Source: Agaricus subrufescens
Taxonomy: Eukaryota > Basidiomycota > Agaricomycetes > Agaricales > Agaricaceae
Length of the DNA: 64,000 nucleotides
Reading direction: 5' to 3'
Assembly: GCA_029945375.1 (NCBI GenBank)
Contig: CM057057.1
Coordinates: 4,526,001 to 4,590,000, forward strand
Part shown: positions 12,010-24,124 of the stretch, one piece after another
How positions within the stretch are numbered: position 1 is the first letter of the stretch
Layout of the letters: every line of letters begins with the position of its first letter
The notes under the pieces: model-generated
Seen by the model: the letters and a program-made list of their open reading frames with translations, nothing else
Told to the model about the DNA's origin: nothing
Database searches by the model: none
Position numbers and translations under genes: made by a program

Positions 12010-14441
12010 GGTGGTGGTAGGAGAACAAGAACGGAGGGCAGCGTGACGCCGCGACTTTGTTCGTCGCCTCCTGCCAGCCAAGCTCCCGAGGAGAGTGACC
12101 AACGCCAGAGACCCTCCTGCATTCCGGTCGTGTGCCACCAGACAACTTGCCATATCTTGATCATCATCGGACTTTTTTTACCCCAGTAATGCACCAGGCC
12201 CCTCGACTAGTGTTATTGAACGCCACCATTACCAAGAATTCCGACGGACTTTTTATTCTGCTTCCCACCACACCGACCCGCGCATTTCGGACCGGAAACA
12301 TGGATATTGATTATTGAATATGTCCCATTGATGAAATGACCGCTGGAACTGTACAGCTCTGGCTGGCTCTCCCCTTGACGCCTCCGTGGATGGCAGATCT
12401 TTTACGTTATTCAACAAACTGTCCACCAATACCCATTGGTGCTTTGTTCTGAACATCTCAACCTGCGTCTTCTAGTATCATTATGGCCTCATTGCGTAAG
12501 TGTCGCGTCCGTGATCGCTCAATTGGCACGTCGCCCCGAGCACCAAGTCCCCGTTTGCTCAATAACAATAAGCCATGTCGCTCGCTACTTTTGAGGTTAC
12601 ATCGGTTGTAAGGAATATTCTCTTTTCCTGCAGACGTGCTCCTTTCATAATGGTCCAGGATCCGCAGGGCCGGAGGCTCGGGTACAAAACAAATATGTGG
12701 CCCATGTGCGAGCCGTGAGTATAGCCGCGAATGGTTCAGGACACATCTTTATCGCATAATCGATGAATCATGATCCACACACACCCCTCACCCGATCTAA
12801 TCATCTAAGTACCATGGATTCCCTCGAACCCCTTGTCCCGTTTTTTCCTGCCCGGTTCATTCCAAAAATGATAATGGTTCGACTCCGTTTCCCCCAAACC
12901 GCTATTTTTCTTCCGTCATTAAACTTCTCGCCAAGCCTTCTCATGGCAATTGTAGGAGCAATACCTCCTTTCGCCACCGGTAAGGCTTTTCAAATAAAAA
13001 CCCTTGTTCTATAGTTTCTTTCTCGAGGCGCCCATGCACATGGGCTCATGCGCAAGCCCAAATGTCATCTAGATAATTTCTTTTAGCTCCAACCCCGCCC
13101 CTACACACTAGACAGAAGACATGGGGTAATAAACATCACGCAGACATCAGATCGGCCTGTCGGGCAGCAACATCCAAGGTTCTTACTTCCCTGTCTCTTC
13201 CCTGTCTGCTCAAAATTATTTACAGCTGCTACGTAAGGAAGCGAAAGAATGTTCCAATACAGTGAACTGATTGATAGGCTTCCTCGTTTTCTAGATTTAT
13301 CCACGGAAGATATGCGCATATACCACCGACGAGTGCCTCTGCCTATATTCGAGCCAAACCCGCGGAAAAGGAGGCACCGTTGCGGACATACTCTATATAT
13401 TCCCACCCGGCTCGGATTCTTCTTTTCCTTGCTATATACCTTGTTCTGTTAGTTCTCAAACTTGGCTCAAATTTCCTTTTCTAGTGATCTTCTCACCTGG
13501 TCTAAAGTCCAGGGCTAAACAATCGCTCACTTACGGAAACCATTTAGACCATTCGACCTGAGGCATATGCAGGAGGAATCAAGTAGGGCGTACCGCTGTT
13601 TATCCGAGCCTCACTAAAGGCCTGTTCAGATGCTGCGGTTTCGAATCTGCACGTCACAATTTCCCACACTTTTGGCTTGCCAGACTTTTAAAACCGCACG
13701 GTATCGAAACTGTGAGAACATAACTGGATGTTGAAAACCGCATACGCTCTGCGCATGTACACCGGTTAACTAAGATGCCAATTACCCCCGAGCACGTGAC
13801 CGATCACTTGTGAGCGCTCCGCTGTGCAATATTAACCTGGTCTTGAACAAAAGGAAGTAAAACTTACAAGAATCTTACATATTTCATTACCTTTGCGTGG
13901 CAAACTGCATCGTTGAGATTGCGGCGTAGATTTGGCGCGGAGATATCAAATAACCACATAAAGAATGAACTCTTGGAAGAGGGACGTGATCTGGACGTGA
14001 TGGACTTGGGACAAAATTTTCCAATGAAATCGGAAGGACGTCCACATGGCCCCAGTGATCAGCAGACCGTCTCTATCCAGGACTAACCATCTAAAGCACA
14101 ATCTAACTAGGGACGAGAAGACATTCCCAATTGCAATACCTCCCACCGTCGGCTCCAGTATATCACAGTTCTTCGACGATCAAATTCGGTCAGATTCGCT
14201 TATGGATTCGAACACTCCTCAATAAGCTTCTTTTCACGGAAGGAGAACTTTGAACCCCAAAATAACAGCTTTTATCAATGAGGCACTCTTAACCCATAAC
14301 ACAATCAATATATAGCCCTAACAATAATAACCGTGTCAAGCGTGGCTTTGACGTATAAGCCCTAACAGGGATAAAATATTCCTCAGGGTATATGATCCTG
14401 ACCAAGAACGAACACGAAAAAAGAAATCTACATGAAGCACA
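12010..14441. other. long intergenic region
   Basis: About 2.4 kb between the 5' end of the choline kinase gene and the 3' end of the MFS gene. Only short unrelated reading frames are present. One coding-like fragment between splice-like signals lies near 12633-12717 (see findings). No RNA gene or transposon recognised. Confidence 0.5.
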
Positions 14442-17117
14442 TCAAACTTGACTCTCAGAGTCTTTTTCAGGTTTCTCCGTCGTCGATTGTGAGGTGGAGG
14501 TTTGGACATCCTTGCCTTTTGTAGCATCACTCTCAAGGGACATCGTCCGCAAACCAAAGGAAAGCTAAAGGGGGATAGCACCAAGTCAGGGACGTCTGTT
14601 TGATCCACGTTGAGCTCGATACAACAGAGCTGCTTACCAAAAATGCTAGACCCAAACATGGGGCCCATACAATCCACACGGTCTGGTGAGGTAAAAGTTA
14701 ATGACACAATATTGAGTTGCCATCGCGAAGTTCTCACCTGAATAGAAGAAGAAATGACTCGCAGAACCTGGTCCCTAAGCTCTATTGGCTCCAAGCTACG
14801 GATACCACTGTAGTCGATCGAAGATAGAGATCCATTTCCAGCAATCTCAGATGGCAATCGAGGTTCTGCGCGTGAAAAGAAAACCATCCCTGCTACAGCC
14901 TGGTCAAAGTTTTAGCTCAAGCGCACGAATAGAAAAAAAAACATTATTCACAAGTCCGATGGTTGCTCCAGTAAAACGCACAAGGAAAAAAGCGCTAGTA
15001 CCTGAAGCTAGATCTTTGGGATCGAGAGCCCTACTTAACACCTGATAAGGGGCATGAAAAAGCATGCCAATCCCACATCCAGCTATCAACGGGAAAAGCA
15101 CCTGCGTGTAAACAGGTGCATTTTCATTCAGAAGTGTCAAGATACCTAGATCACAGATACTTTGAATAAGCCCAGATAGAGCACGAGATCAATAACACAA
15201 ACCGAAACCGATCGTCGAGATCAATAACCCAACGGCAATAACCCAAGTTTGGCCACGAGTGTCGTTGGTCCTCTTTTGCCAATAGCCAATAAACCAGGCC
15301 GCTGGTATCGATGCCAGGGATGAACCAAGTGAGTACGGCAGCATCTTCAGCCCCGCTAGAAGTGGGCTAGATCCAGTGGCAGCCTAAAGCAGACCTCCAA
15401 TTAGCAGCGAGAAGCCCGAGTCGTGGATTTCATAAATCACCTGATAAAAGAGCGCAAGATAGAAAGTTCCAGATATAAATGTCACCTGGTGGAGGAATGT
15501 GATAACGAGGATGATCACTGTCAAGTCAATTGTCAGGTTTAAATTCCAACGCCACAGCAACCGGGTCCGTACCGGACGTGACACTTGTAAACATTGCACT
15601 TGGAAACAGACATTCTCTGGTCGTGAATTTTTCGTATACACCTCCACAGGCGAGTGTAAAAAACCCAGTGAATATTAGTAGAAGGGTGGACACAGCTTTC
15701 CCTGAGATTAAATTAGATCGACGTCAACGCACAGGAGGTTGGGACCCTTACACCCTGCTTCGTTTGCAAAACTGAAGCCAACTATAATACAGCTCGTGCC
15801 GGCCATGAAAAGAATACTGCAAGTCAAATGAGACGCAGGGAGTCAATTCAATAAACCGAATCACGCACAGGCCTCCGAAGTCAAATTTCTTGGCCAAGGC
15901 ACGCCATGAAGCATTCGTGGGTTGCGCTATTTGTACCCCGCGGAGGGAAAAGACGAGTACAAAGGTGGCGACAAGGCATACGGGGAGATTGATATAGACT
16001 ACGTTGTTTCAGAAGGACGGAGGCAGTAATAGAATTGAAAAAACCTACAGCCCCACCTCCAGTTTGCTTTGGAGGAAATGTTGTTGCCTTGAGTTGGCGA
16101 GATGCTCAGTGAATGTGTATTGAAAACTCATAAGACTCACCGCTGAAGACTCCACCGAGCAGAGGACCTGCTACGGCAGAGCAGCTCCAAGTAACACTAA
16201 GGGCTTGTGACCATTTAGCACGATGTTGTACTTCGACTATTTCAGCTGTTAGGACCCAAACAGCGCCAACAATACCACCGCCACCAATGCCAGCTATATG
16301 GTCGTAAGTTTAAACAATGAGGCAACTTCAAAGCATGATCGCTAACCTAATGCTCTTGCCGCGATCAACCAGTTGATGCTCTAGAATTCAATACAAGTAG
16401 GGAATAGCGCGGTAAGCTATATAATTCTGATCAGCAAATGAGATAATACGGTACCTGGGCAGCTCCACAAAGAAGTGAGCCAAGGGCAAATATGAGAATA
16501 CTACAATAGAGGACTCTCTGCGGGAAATGAAACGGGGTTTACTTTGAGTTTAGCGGAGATTGGACTAACCTCTCGTCCGACCAGGTCAGAAATCCTTCCA
16601 TAAAGAGGTTGCAGGGCGGTTTGTGTCAACATATACGACACGCCAACCCATGTATATTGATTCTGTGTGGCGTGAAATTCACTCGCAATCGTGGGTAGAC
16701 TCGTTGAAACAATTGTCTATATTTTTCCAAGATCAATTTCGAAAGAATGGAGAGTGATCGCACGTAGTAAGAACTCACCGAGTCCGTGGTTGCCAGAAAT
16801 AGAGCCAACGCGGCGCTGTCAAGATACTTTAGACTTTTTGAGAAGCAGTATGTCACGCTGGAATGAAGGTACCCAATATGAGCTATTAACAAGCGAAGTG
16901 TCGATAACTTTCGGATGTCGAGCACGGTCGACAACTCGGAGCCAGTAGCAATACTGCGAGAATCAGTTTCAGGGTCTAGGGAAGACCTGGGTCTATCATT
17001 GCGAAAAATTTGTGGGCGGTCAGTGTCATCGATGAGCGTAGCGTCGTACACTTCGACAGTAGATGGGGATGATTCTGAGGACGTTGAAAGTGATTTTGAG
17101 GAGGAGGGTCTCGACAT
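14442..17117 (-). CDS. MFS transporter, DHA2 (14-helix drug:H+ antiporter) family
   Basis: Plasma or vacuolar membrane exporter predicted to expel toxic compounds or metabolites using the proton gradient. The N-terminus (from ATG 17117) is a polar Ser-rich tail. The first helices then include IVSTSLPTIASEFH and the loop motif GRISDLVGRE (motif A type), near 16570-16720. Antiporter motif C appears as SAVAGPLLGGVF near 16150. A late segment reads ALDPKDLASGTSAFFLVRF near 15000. The final helix TVWIVWAPCLGLAFL is followed, after an intron, by LSFGLRTMSLESDATKGK and a charged tail ending SESQV. More than ten short introns are needed. The order of motifs and the late ASGTSAF loop indicate DHA2 rather than DHA1. 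The substrate is unknown. No biosynthetic cluster surrounds it. Confidence 0.88.
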
Positions 17118-17807
17118 AATTTTTCAAGCGAGCACGAAACTGGGGGATTGGACACCGACCCATCTTCCGTATTACATTTTATACGGAGCGGTGAGGAAAA
17201 ACAATAGTATCAGGGAACGAGATCAGTGAGGCTTCTGGATTGCCAAAGAAACCAGCTGGGTGAGTGTAAAAATTGCAAGCGGATTCAAGAACCAGTGTCA
17301 TCACTGACAACCGAGATCTAGCTCAAGTTTGCGATCCGAGTATGAGATCGCGACTGGGTGAATGATAGAAAGAGAACACGTAAGAGGCACCTGGTGTGGG
17401 TATGATTGGGGTATGACCACCACACTTTGGTACCAATAAAAACAATTCGCGACCTAATGTTCTAGTATCGAAGGATTTAAATGCCTCGTGCAAAGAACCG
17501 AACCAAGAGATCTCACGAGCCCGAACCAGCAGGTACAGGATCAGTATGTTTTTTTTGTAACCCAATCTGGGCATTTGAACCACGCACATTTATTTCATCC
17601 AGGGAAAAATGTCAGGTCAGTTGTGTGCGCATGTATTACCCAACAATTAAACTACCACTAAAGGGGAATCAAATATGATTACTCTATGCTTTCTATGCCG
17701 TCGCCCGCTTCTTCTCGACTTCATTGCCTTTCTGATCTCGAGAATCTTGATTGTCAGCCGTCGGCTTTTGCGTGTGTGCTGATGTGAGATATATGCCGGT
17801 AAAAAGG
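17118..17807. other. intergenic region
   Basis: Contains the promoter of the minus-strand MFS gene and the 3' flank of the Mdj1 gene. Only short reading frames without family resemblance. Confidence 0.5.
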
Positions 17808-19617
17808 TTAGAATCCAATAAGCTCCCGTATTTTATTCCACGTGCGAGACACCCTACCACCAGATGGTGATGGGGGAGTAAATGAACCCGTACCATTATC
17901 AGTTTCACGATCATTTGATTTGCTGACTTGTTCTTCCGGGGGTGATTGAGGCGTTTCCTTTAAGCGGCCCTCAACATCGTCAGCGTATGCTTGTAGAAGT
18001 TCTCGTTGTCGTTTTGTCAAAGATCTTGAATATAAAATCAGCCGGCTAAGATCCACGTCATAAAGGACACAAACCTCGGTAAAACCATTGAAAACGAGAC
18101 AAATAGATCACCATTATTACCACCGTATACGGATCGGACACCACGTCCTTTCAAAACCATTTCTTCTCCTTGCTGAGTCCCTGTAGGCACGCGGACTTGA
18201 ACTTCGCCATCCAGAGTTGGAACACGGACGCGACCACCGAGTAAGGCAGTATGGAAGGGGATGCGGGCTTCGTGATACAGATTAGAGCCTTGGCGTACAA
18301 AATTCTTGGACGAAGCCACATTAACCCTCAGGAGTAGGTCGCCTGTCGTTCCCTTGCCAGTGATTGGCGCATCGCCTGCATTATTGATCCTAATCGTCAT
18401 ACCGTTCTCCACCCCTTCAAAACTCCCTCTAGTTTCATGTCATGATGATCGACTAGCGGACTCACCTGCTGGGATATCGACTTGCACCGTCTTCTTCACA
18501 CGAACTTTACCCATGCCCCCACAAGTTGAGCATTCGCTACTCCGAGGAATTGTGCTGCCTGCTCCTTGACAAGTATCGCATGTGCTTGCCAAATGGAAGC
18601 CATTGGACATGAACGTTCGGGTTCCAGTGCCACCGCAGGCCTTACAGGGTACTCGTTTAGCACCCTGTTTGAGCCCGCTCCCAGAACACGTCCCACAATT
18701 TGTGATGGGCTGGATCGGTACCGTCTTCGAAGTGCCTTTGCACGCTTCTAGAAAGCTGATGTTCACGCTTGCTTCAAGATCAGCACCCCGAGTTGGACCA
18801 CGGGGCCCCTGGCCTGGTTGACCTGAGAAAGCACCAAAGAGTTGCTCGAATAAATCGGATTGAGGACCTCGAGATCCCCGCCCACTTCCAAAAACGGAGC
18901 TAAGATCTTCGAAGTTAAACCCGCCTGCGGAGAAGCCTCCTGCGCCGGGGAAACCACCGGCATTGAAACCTCCTCCGAAACCACGTGCGAACGCGTCTGG
19001 GTCAAAACCTGGTTGCTGCGATGCTGCGCCATACTTGTCATATGCGGCCCTCTTCTTATCGTCTTTGAGCGTCTGTAAAATGTGATGAAAAACTGAGACG
19101 GTCGCGAGGCGAGTCTACATACGTCATACGCGTCCTGAATTTCTACGAATTTATCTCGGGCGTTTTTATCTGGGTTTGTATCTGGATGGAATTTGCGAGC
19201 TAACTGACGGGAGTCAGCAAGTGATACTCGAGAGGTTTGTGACCTTACAGCAAAATACGCCTTTTTGATGTCGGCTGCGGAGGCTTCAGACTTTACGCCA
19301 AGAACATCGTAGGGGTTCTTCGGGCTTGCTCGGAGAGGGGCAGAAGCATGGATCGAACGCTACAGAGAATGGTTGAGCCGAAGGCATGACGCAGGGTACA
19401 CACCATAGCCGACCTTTGGGGCTCCATGGACGAGGTTTTGTCGGGAAGGAGGAGAGGATGCGAGGCGGTGGATGCGGGCAGCGCGGGGAGAGTGGTGGCG
19501 GGAGCAGGAGGAAAAGGCGAGGAAGGCGGAAAAGGAGGACGCTGGAGGACGCATCGACGACGCAGAGAGCCCGGCGCTCCACGCCACCCTGCAGAAATTT
19601 GAGGAGAATTTGTCCAT
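17808..19617 (-). CDS. MDJ1: mitochondrial DnaJ/Hsp40 co-chaperone, Mdj1 type
   Basis: Class A J-protein that stimulates matrix Hsp70 in protein folding. Residues 1-72 (exon 1 from ATG 19617) are rich in Arg, Ser and Ala with few acids, as in a mitochondrial presequence. The J domain follows at about 88-150 with the HPD triad near residues 115-117. Then come a Gly/Phe-rich linker and the Cys-rich zinc domain with all four CxxCxGxG repeats ([32 protein letters not shown]). The substrate-binding beta domains follow ([20 protein letters not shown]). The end is NKIRELIGF. Introns fall within the presequence, the J domain and the C-terminal domains. The start codon lies only 34 bases downstream of the stop of the SET gene on the same strand, which is very close for a fungus. 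Confidence 0.93.
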
Positions 19618-19651
19618 ATTTAGTGCTCATATCACGTGCACAAACAGTCTT

Positions 19652-20251
19652 TTACTTTTCTGAGCGAGTCTGCCACCACGATTTGCCGTACGAGACGACA
19701 ATCTCGTCGCCCTTCCGGATGCCCTCCTTGCTGCTCCAGATGCTCATCCGAAGCTCCCCCGAGTCCACCCTGTTGTCCAGAAACACCGCATTGGGTCTCT
19801 TGCAGATGCCTCGATAATCGTTGATGAACCTTGCTTCGTTCCCCGTCCATCGGGCATCAATCCCTATGCTCGTGCCATCAGGAAAGCGGTGAAGTGAGAG
19901 GTCATAGTCCGAGTCGGATCGTGTATCGCAATGTATTTCACCTGAGATATTTGAGACGCCATAGTTTTAGAAGGAGTCCCGGGAGACTGCACCAATATAA
20001 TCAAGGATTCGTGTGTCAGGTTTGATACGGCAGGTTGCAAACAACCCAGACTGGCCATATGCCGGATGAGCGGGATCTTTTATGGCCCGGATGGCCACAC
20101 AATTAGGATAGGTGTTTGGAAGTGAGCCCGCGATCGATGCATTGCCCTTGACAAAGTCTCGGACAGCGGGCGTCGCGGAAGCATGGAAGACGGAGGAGCG
20201 GAGGTATCTGGTGTCTGCCGGCCACCGCGCTGGGGGGCCGCGTTTCGCCAT
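19652..20251 (-). CDS. small SET-domain protein
   Basis: Probable protein lysine methyltransferase. Two exons, 20251-19993 and 19941-19652, give 182 residues. The SET core is clear: GLFATCRIKPDTRILDYIG, then SDYDLSLHR, the S-adenosylmethionine-binding NEARFINDYRG, and the C-terminal GDEIVVSYGKSWW. No pre-SET or post-SET cysteine cluster is visible, so the protein is little more than the SET fold. The ATG at 20251 has a strong context (GCCATGG). The gene is head to head with CK2 alpha copy 1 (117 bases between starts) and is followed 34 bases later by Mdj1. The substrate, histone or other, cannot be told from sequence. Confidence 0.88.
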
Positions 20252-20368
20252 GGCGGATGCACAGATTTTTCCGTTTTCCAGTAGACTGCCTCCATCGTGA
20301 CCCGTGGGAATTGCATGCCCTGATGAGCCACACAGCTCGTGTTCGCTATCACGACTTTGACTTCCTCC
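20252..20368. promoter_or_regulatory. bidirectional promoter, SET gene / CK2 alpha copy 1
   Basis: Only 117 bases separate the two divergent start codons, so both 5' leaders and core promoters must share this stretch or extend into the neighbouring coding sequence. No clear TATA box seen. Confidence 0.5.
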
Positions 20369-21777
20369 ATGGTACGTTCTGCCTCCAAGTCCGTTGCGCG
20401 TGTATATGCGGACGTCAACGCGAAGCTCGGCCCGTCGTGGCACGAGTATGGTGCGCACCCCGGCAATCCATCCTCATCCGCCGTTGACTTTGTCCAGACA
20501 ACCTTCAGGTCCAGTGGGGTTCACAAGATCATTATGAGATAGTGCGAAAGGTCGGGCGTGGAAAGTACTCCGAGGTAAGTCTCAGAGTTTTTTTCCGTCT
20601 CGAGAGCTCAGGCGATCCATTTCTTTTTAGGTTTTCGAGGGTGTGAATGTAATATCGGAAGAAAAGTGTATCATCAAAGTTTTAAAGCCCGTGAAAAAAA
20701 AGAAAATTAAACGCGAGATCAAAATTTTACAAAACCTTGCTGGAGGTCCAAACGTTGTTGCACTACTTGACGTAGTACGCGACCCCGCGTCAAAGATCCC
20801 GAGCCTAATCACTGAATATGTCAACAACGTCGATTTCAAACAACTATATCCTCGCTTCGCCGATTACGATGTACGATTTTATATGTTCGAACTGCTCAAG
20901 GTATGTGTCATCTGTGATCGAGGGATAATAACCACATTTACCACCGCTCAGGCTTTGGATTATTGTCATTCAAAAGGCATCATGCACCGAGATGTAAAGC
21001 CCCATAATGTTATGATAGATCACGAGCATCGCAAGGTGTGCTTTCCCACTCTATCATCCTGTTAGTAATTCAAAGAGATTGGTTTCTCGGTTATCATTGT
21101 AGCTCCGACTAATCGACTGGGGTCTGGCCGAATTTTACCATCCCAGAACCGAATACAATGTACGCGTCGCGTCACGTTATTTCAAGGGCCCCGAGCTACT
21201 GGTAGATTTCCAAGAATATGACTACAGTTTGGACATGTGGAGTTATGGTTGTATGTTTGCGTCGATGGTACGTACACTCTAAACTGCCCTTATTCCTTCC
21301 ATCTTGAATACCTTTAGATCTTTCGCAAAGAACCGTTCTTTCACGGTCATGATAATTATGACCAATTGGTCAAAATCACGAAAGTACTCGGTACCGACGA
21401 ACTCTACGCATATATCGACAAATACAATATACGATTAGATTCTCAATATGATGAGCTTCTCGGAAGGTTAGTCTACGATTTTCCGAGGTTTCAAGTTGAT
21501 TCCATTTCTTGATAGATACCCCCGAAAACCGTGGACCCGCTTTATCACGCAAGACAACCAGAGGTATATATCGAGTGAAGCCATTGATCTCCTTGATAAA
21601 CTTCTGCGTTACGACCACCAAGAACGGTTGACTGCTCGTGAAGCGCAGGGGCAGACCTATTTTGGTGAGACCTCCATTGTATTAACCAAAGGACTGAATT
21701 AATCGGAATTAGACGTCGTCCGAGGTGACTCTTCTGGACCTGTAGATGGGGGAAACGACTTGGCCACCGCCACGTAG
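20369..21777 (+). CDS. casein kinase 2 catalytic subunit alpha, copy 1
   Basis: Constitutively active Ser/Thr kinase that phosphorylates acidic sites and usually pairs with a CK2 beta dimer. Eight exons (20369-20450, 20498-20574, 20631-20900, 20952-21035, 21103-21267, 21318-21466, 21516-21664, 21713-21777) encode 346 residues. The N-terminus [19 protein letters not shown] matches the family segment that clamps the kinase in its active state. All signatures are present: glycine loop GRGKYSEV, catalytic Lys in IIKVLKPV, basic patch [16 protein letters not shown], the CK2-specific DWG in place of DFG, and activation loop [15 protein letters not shown]. Length is normal. The gene is followed 437 bases later by a diverged copy with the same exon pattern. 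Confidence 0.96.
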
Positions 21778-22214
21778 AATCTCGAATCATTGATGTGTAC
21801 TTCCTTTTTTCTGGCTCCTCAGTATGTATAGATAAATCTTTTCCTCAAAAAGGTCATTCTCGTTATCATTTACCCCACCTCAGCTGTGCTGGTGAGTGGG
21901 TTTTTAGTCTTGTTGTGTGTGTCGCGAGGAAGCCATAAGCTTCCGCTTTTCTTCCTTGTTTCTACTTTCTCTCGTCTGTTTCTGCATTTATATCCTGCTA
22001 CAAGTAGGCGCAAAGCTTGTGCGATAGGACCACTACAGATATAATAATCATATTGTGTTTGAGATCCTGGATTTTAGGTCAAAAATTGCGTATGAAGATA
22101 CTTTTTGAAGTATCAGCACCCTGGAGCACATTAGGGTGAGAGCCATTTGGAGTCCACCGTATGCTGAGTCTCGGATTGTCACCCGTGGGAAATGCAAACT
22201 CTGACCTTGGCTTC
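21778..22214. other. spacer between the CK2 alpha copies
   Basis: 3' flank of copy 1 and promoter of copy 2. Around 22160-22214 it resembles the sequence just upstream of copy 1, consistent with a tandem duplication that included part of the 5' region. Confidence 0.5.
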
Positions 22215-23589
22215 ATGTCGGTCGCGCGTGTGTACGCCGACGTCAATGTAAAACTCGGACCATCGTGGTGCGAGTATGGTACGCCATCATTGGCTTGATA
22301 TATTCATTTGGCGCTGACTCGTAACCAGACAACCTCCATATGCAGTATGGTCCACCGGACCACTACCAGATAATGCGAAAGGTGGGGCGTGGAAAATACT
22401 CGGAGGTAATTCTTTGTATCTTCATCTCCTCCGAGAGCCCAGGCGATCCTTTCCTCAGGTCTTCGAAGGTGTGGGTGTGATATTCAAAGAAAGGTGTATC
22501 ATCAAGGTCTTAAAACCTGTGAAGGACAAGAGGATTAAACGCGAAATCAAGATTCTACAGAACCTCGCTGGCGGACCCAACGTCATTACACTACTTGATG
22601 TAGTACGCGATTCTACGTCCAAATTTACCAGCTTGATAACCGAGCATGTCGACAATGTCGATTTCAAACTGTTGTATCCTTGTTTCACGGATTACGACGT
22701 CAGGTACTACATGTTCGAATTACTCAAGGTATGTGTTATTCATGATCGAGAAGTATGTAATATCATCAAAGTTCACAACCTCTCAGGCCCTGGATTATTG
22801 TCATTCAAAAGGAATCATGCATCGAGATGTGAAGCCTCATAATGTTATGATAGATCATGGGCGTCGCAAGGTACGGTTTTTTCTCACTCCCACGTATTCA
22901 CAGTAATTCAAGAGGTTACTTCTTGGACCAATTAGCTCCGACTAATTGACTGGGGTTCGGCTGAATTCTACCACCCTAGGACTGAATACAGTGGTCGTGT
23001 CGTGGGGTTTTATTCTAAAGGTCCCGAGGTACTGGTAGACTTCCAAGAGTATGATTACAGCCTGGATATGTGGGGATATGGATGTATGTTTGCGTCAATG
23101 GTATGGTTCCTTATATGCGGTTTCTATTGGGTTCTCATGTTGATTATGTCTAGATTTTTCGCAAAGAACCATTTTTTCATGGCCATGACAACTGTGATTA
23201 CTTGGCTAGAATTATGAAAGTGCTTGGCACTGATGAATTCTACGCATATGTCGATAAGTACGATATACAATTGGATTCTCAGTATGACGAGCTTCTTGTA
23301 AGGTTAGTTCACGAGTCTCATCGTTTTTCACATCATTCAAGTTATCGACAGATGCCCTCGGAAGCCTTGGCGTTACTTTATCACGCAAGATAATCGGAAG
23401 TACACATCTAATGAAGCCATCGATCTGCTTGATAAACTCCTACGCTATGACCACCAAGAGCGGTTGACGGCTCGTGAAGCACAAGGAATGCCTTATTTCG
23501 GTAAGCCGCCTGATGTGTCGCGTATGGGCACGAAATAATTGGAACTAGATGTCGTCCGAAGCACATCCTCGGTTTCGACTGTAATATAG
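22215..23589 (+). CDS. casein kinase 2 catalytic subunit alpha, diverged copy 2
   Basis: Tandem paralog of the preceding gene with eight exons at the same positions and phases (22215-22278, 22329-22405, 22459-22728, 22787-22870, 22936-23100, 23154-23302, 23352-23500, 23549-23589), 332 residues, no stop. The catalytic Lys (CIIKVLKPV), HRDVKPHN and DWG are kept. Three changes stand out. The basic patch is KDKRIKRE instead of [15 protein letters not shown] is DWGSAEF. The activation/p+1 loop [13 protein letters not shown] is [13 protein letters not shown] at residues 184-196. In CK2, loop arginines and lysines choose acidic substrates, so specificity or stability may be altered. It is probably an active or partly active kinase, but a pseudokinase-like regulatory role cannot be excluded. 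Confidence 0.92.
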
Positions 23590-24124
23590 GGAATGGCTGA
23601 ACGGCCGCAGCGTAGAAACCCGAGCCATTGATGTGCCTCCCTTTTTCCTCGCCCTCCAGGATGTGTAAATCTTTCTTGCAAACGGTTGCTATCTTATAAC
23701 CCGTACTTAGCCACCTACCGAGGCTTCTTCTTCCCTCCCCGATACTGATTGACGGGATTCCGGCCTCGTCATGTGATTCTAAAGCACCATGTGCTTCCAC
23801 TAGGACAACATTGTGAGCCTTCGTTTTTTCGTGAAAATGATTGGGCTAACGACGGAGAGATAGCCAAATATGACAATGTGGGATATGAATCCCCCGCGTG
23901 TTCTTTCGTCGATGCAAATGCTTGTATGGCGGATGACCTCGTCAACCATGAAGGCATAGTCATTCCCTCGTGCATTCTCTATAGTGGAGCTGTCGTGTCG
24001 AGCTTCTTGCACGCATGCCCTGGGTTTTCGTGGCTGATAACCACATGGCTGGAATCTTTCACCTCGTATAAATAAGGCCTTTAAACCCTGGAATTTTGAG
24101 CTAGCAGTTTGCCCTGACGCGACA
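23590..24124. other. intergenic region upstream of chitinase 1
   Basis: Holds the 3' flank of CK2 alpha copy 2 and the promoter of the first chitinase gene. No gene recognised; a 108-codon open frame at 23749-24075 has no family resemblance. Confidence 0.5.
24068..24078 (+). promoter_or_regulatory. TATA box of chitinase 1
   Basis: TATAAATAAGG lies 57 bases before the chitinase start codon, a normal distance for a fungal TATA promoter with a short leader. A strong TATA box fits an inducible gene. Confidence 0.6.

Noticed and set aside
17323..17589. 88-codon minus-strand open frame between MFS and Mdj1
   Set aside because: No family resemblance and lies in the MFS promoter.
23749..24075. 108-codon + strand open frame before chitinase 1
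   Set aside because: Covers the promoter including the TATA box and has no recognisable family.
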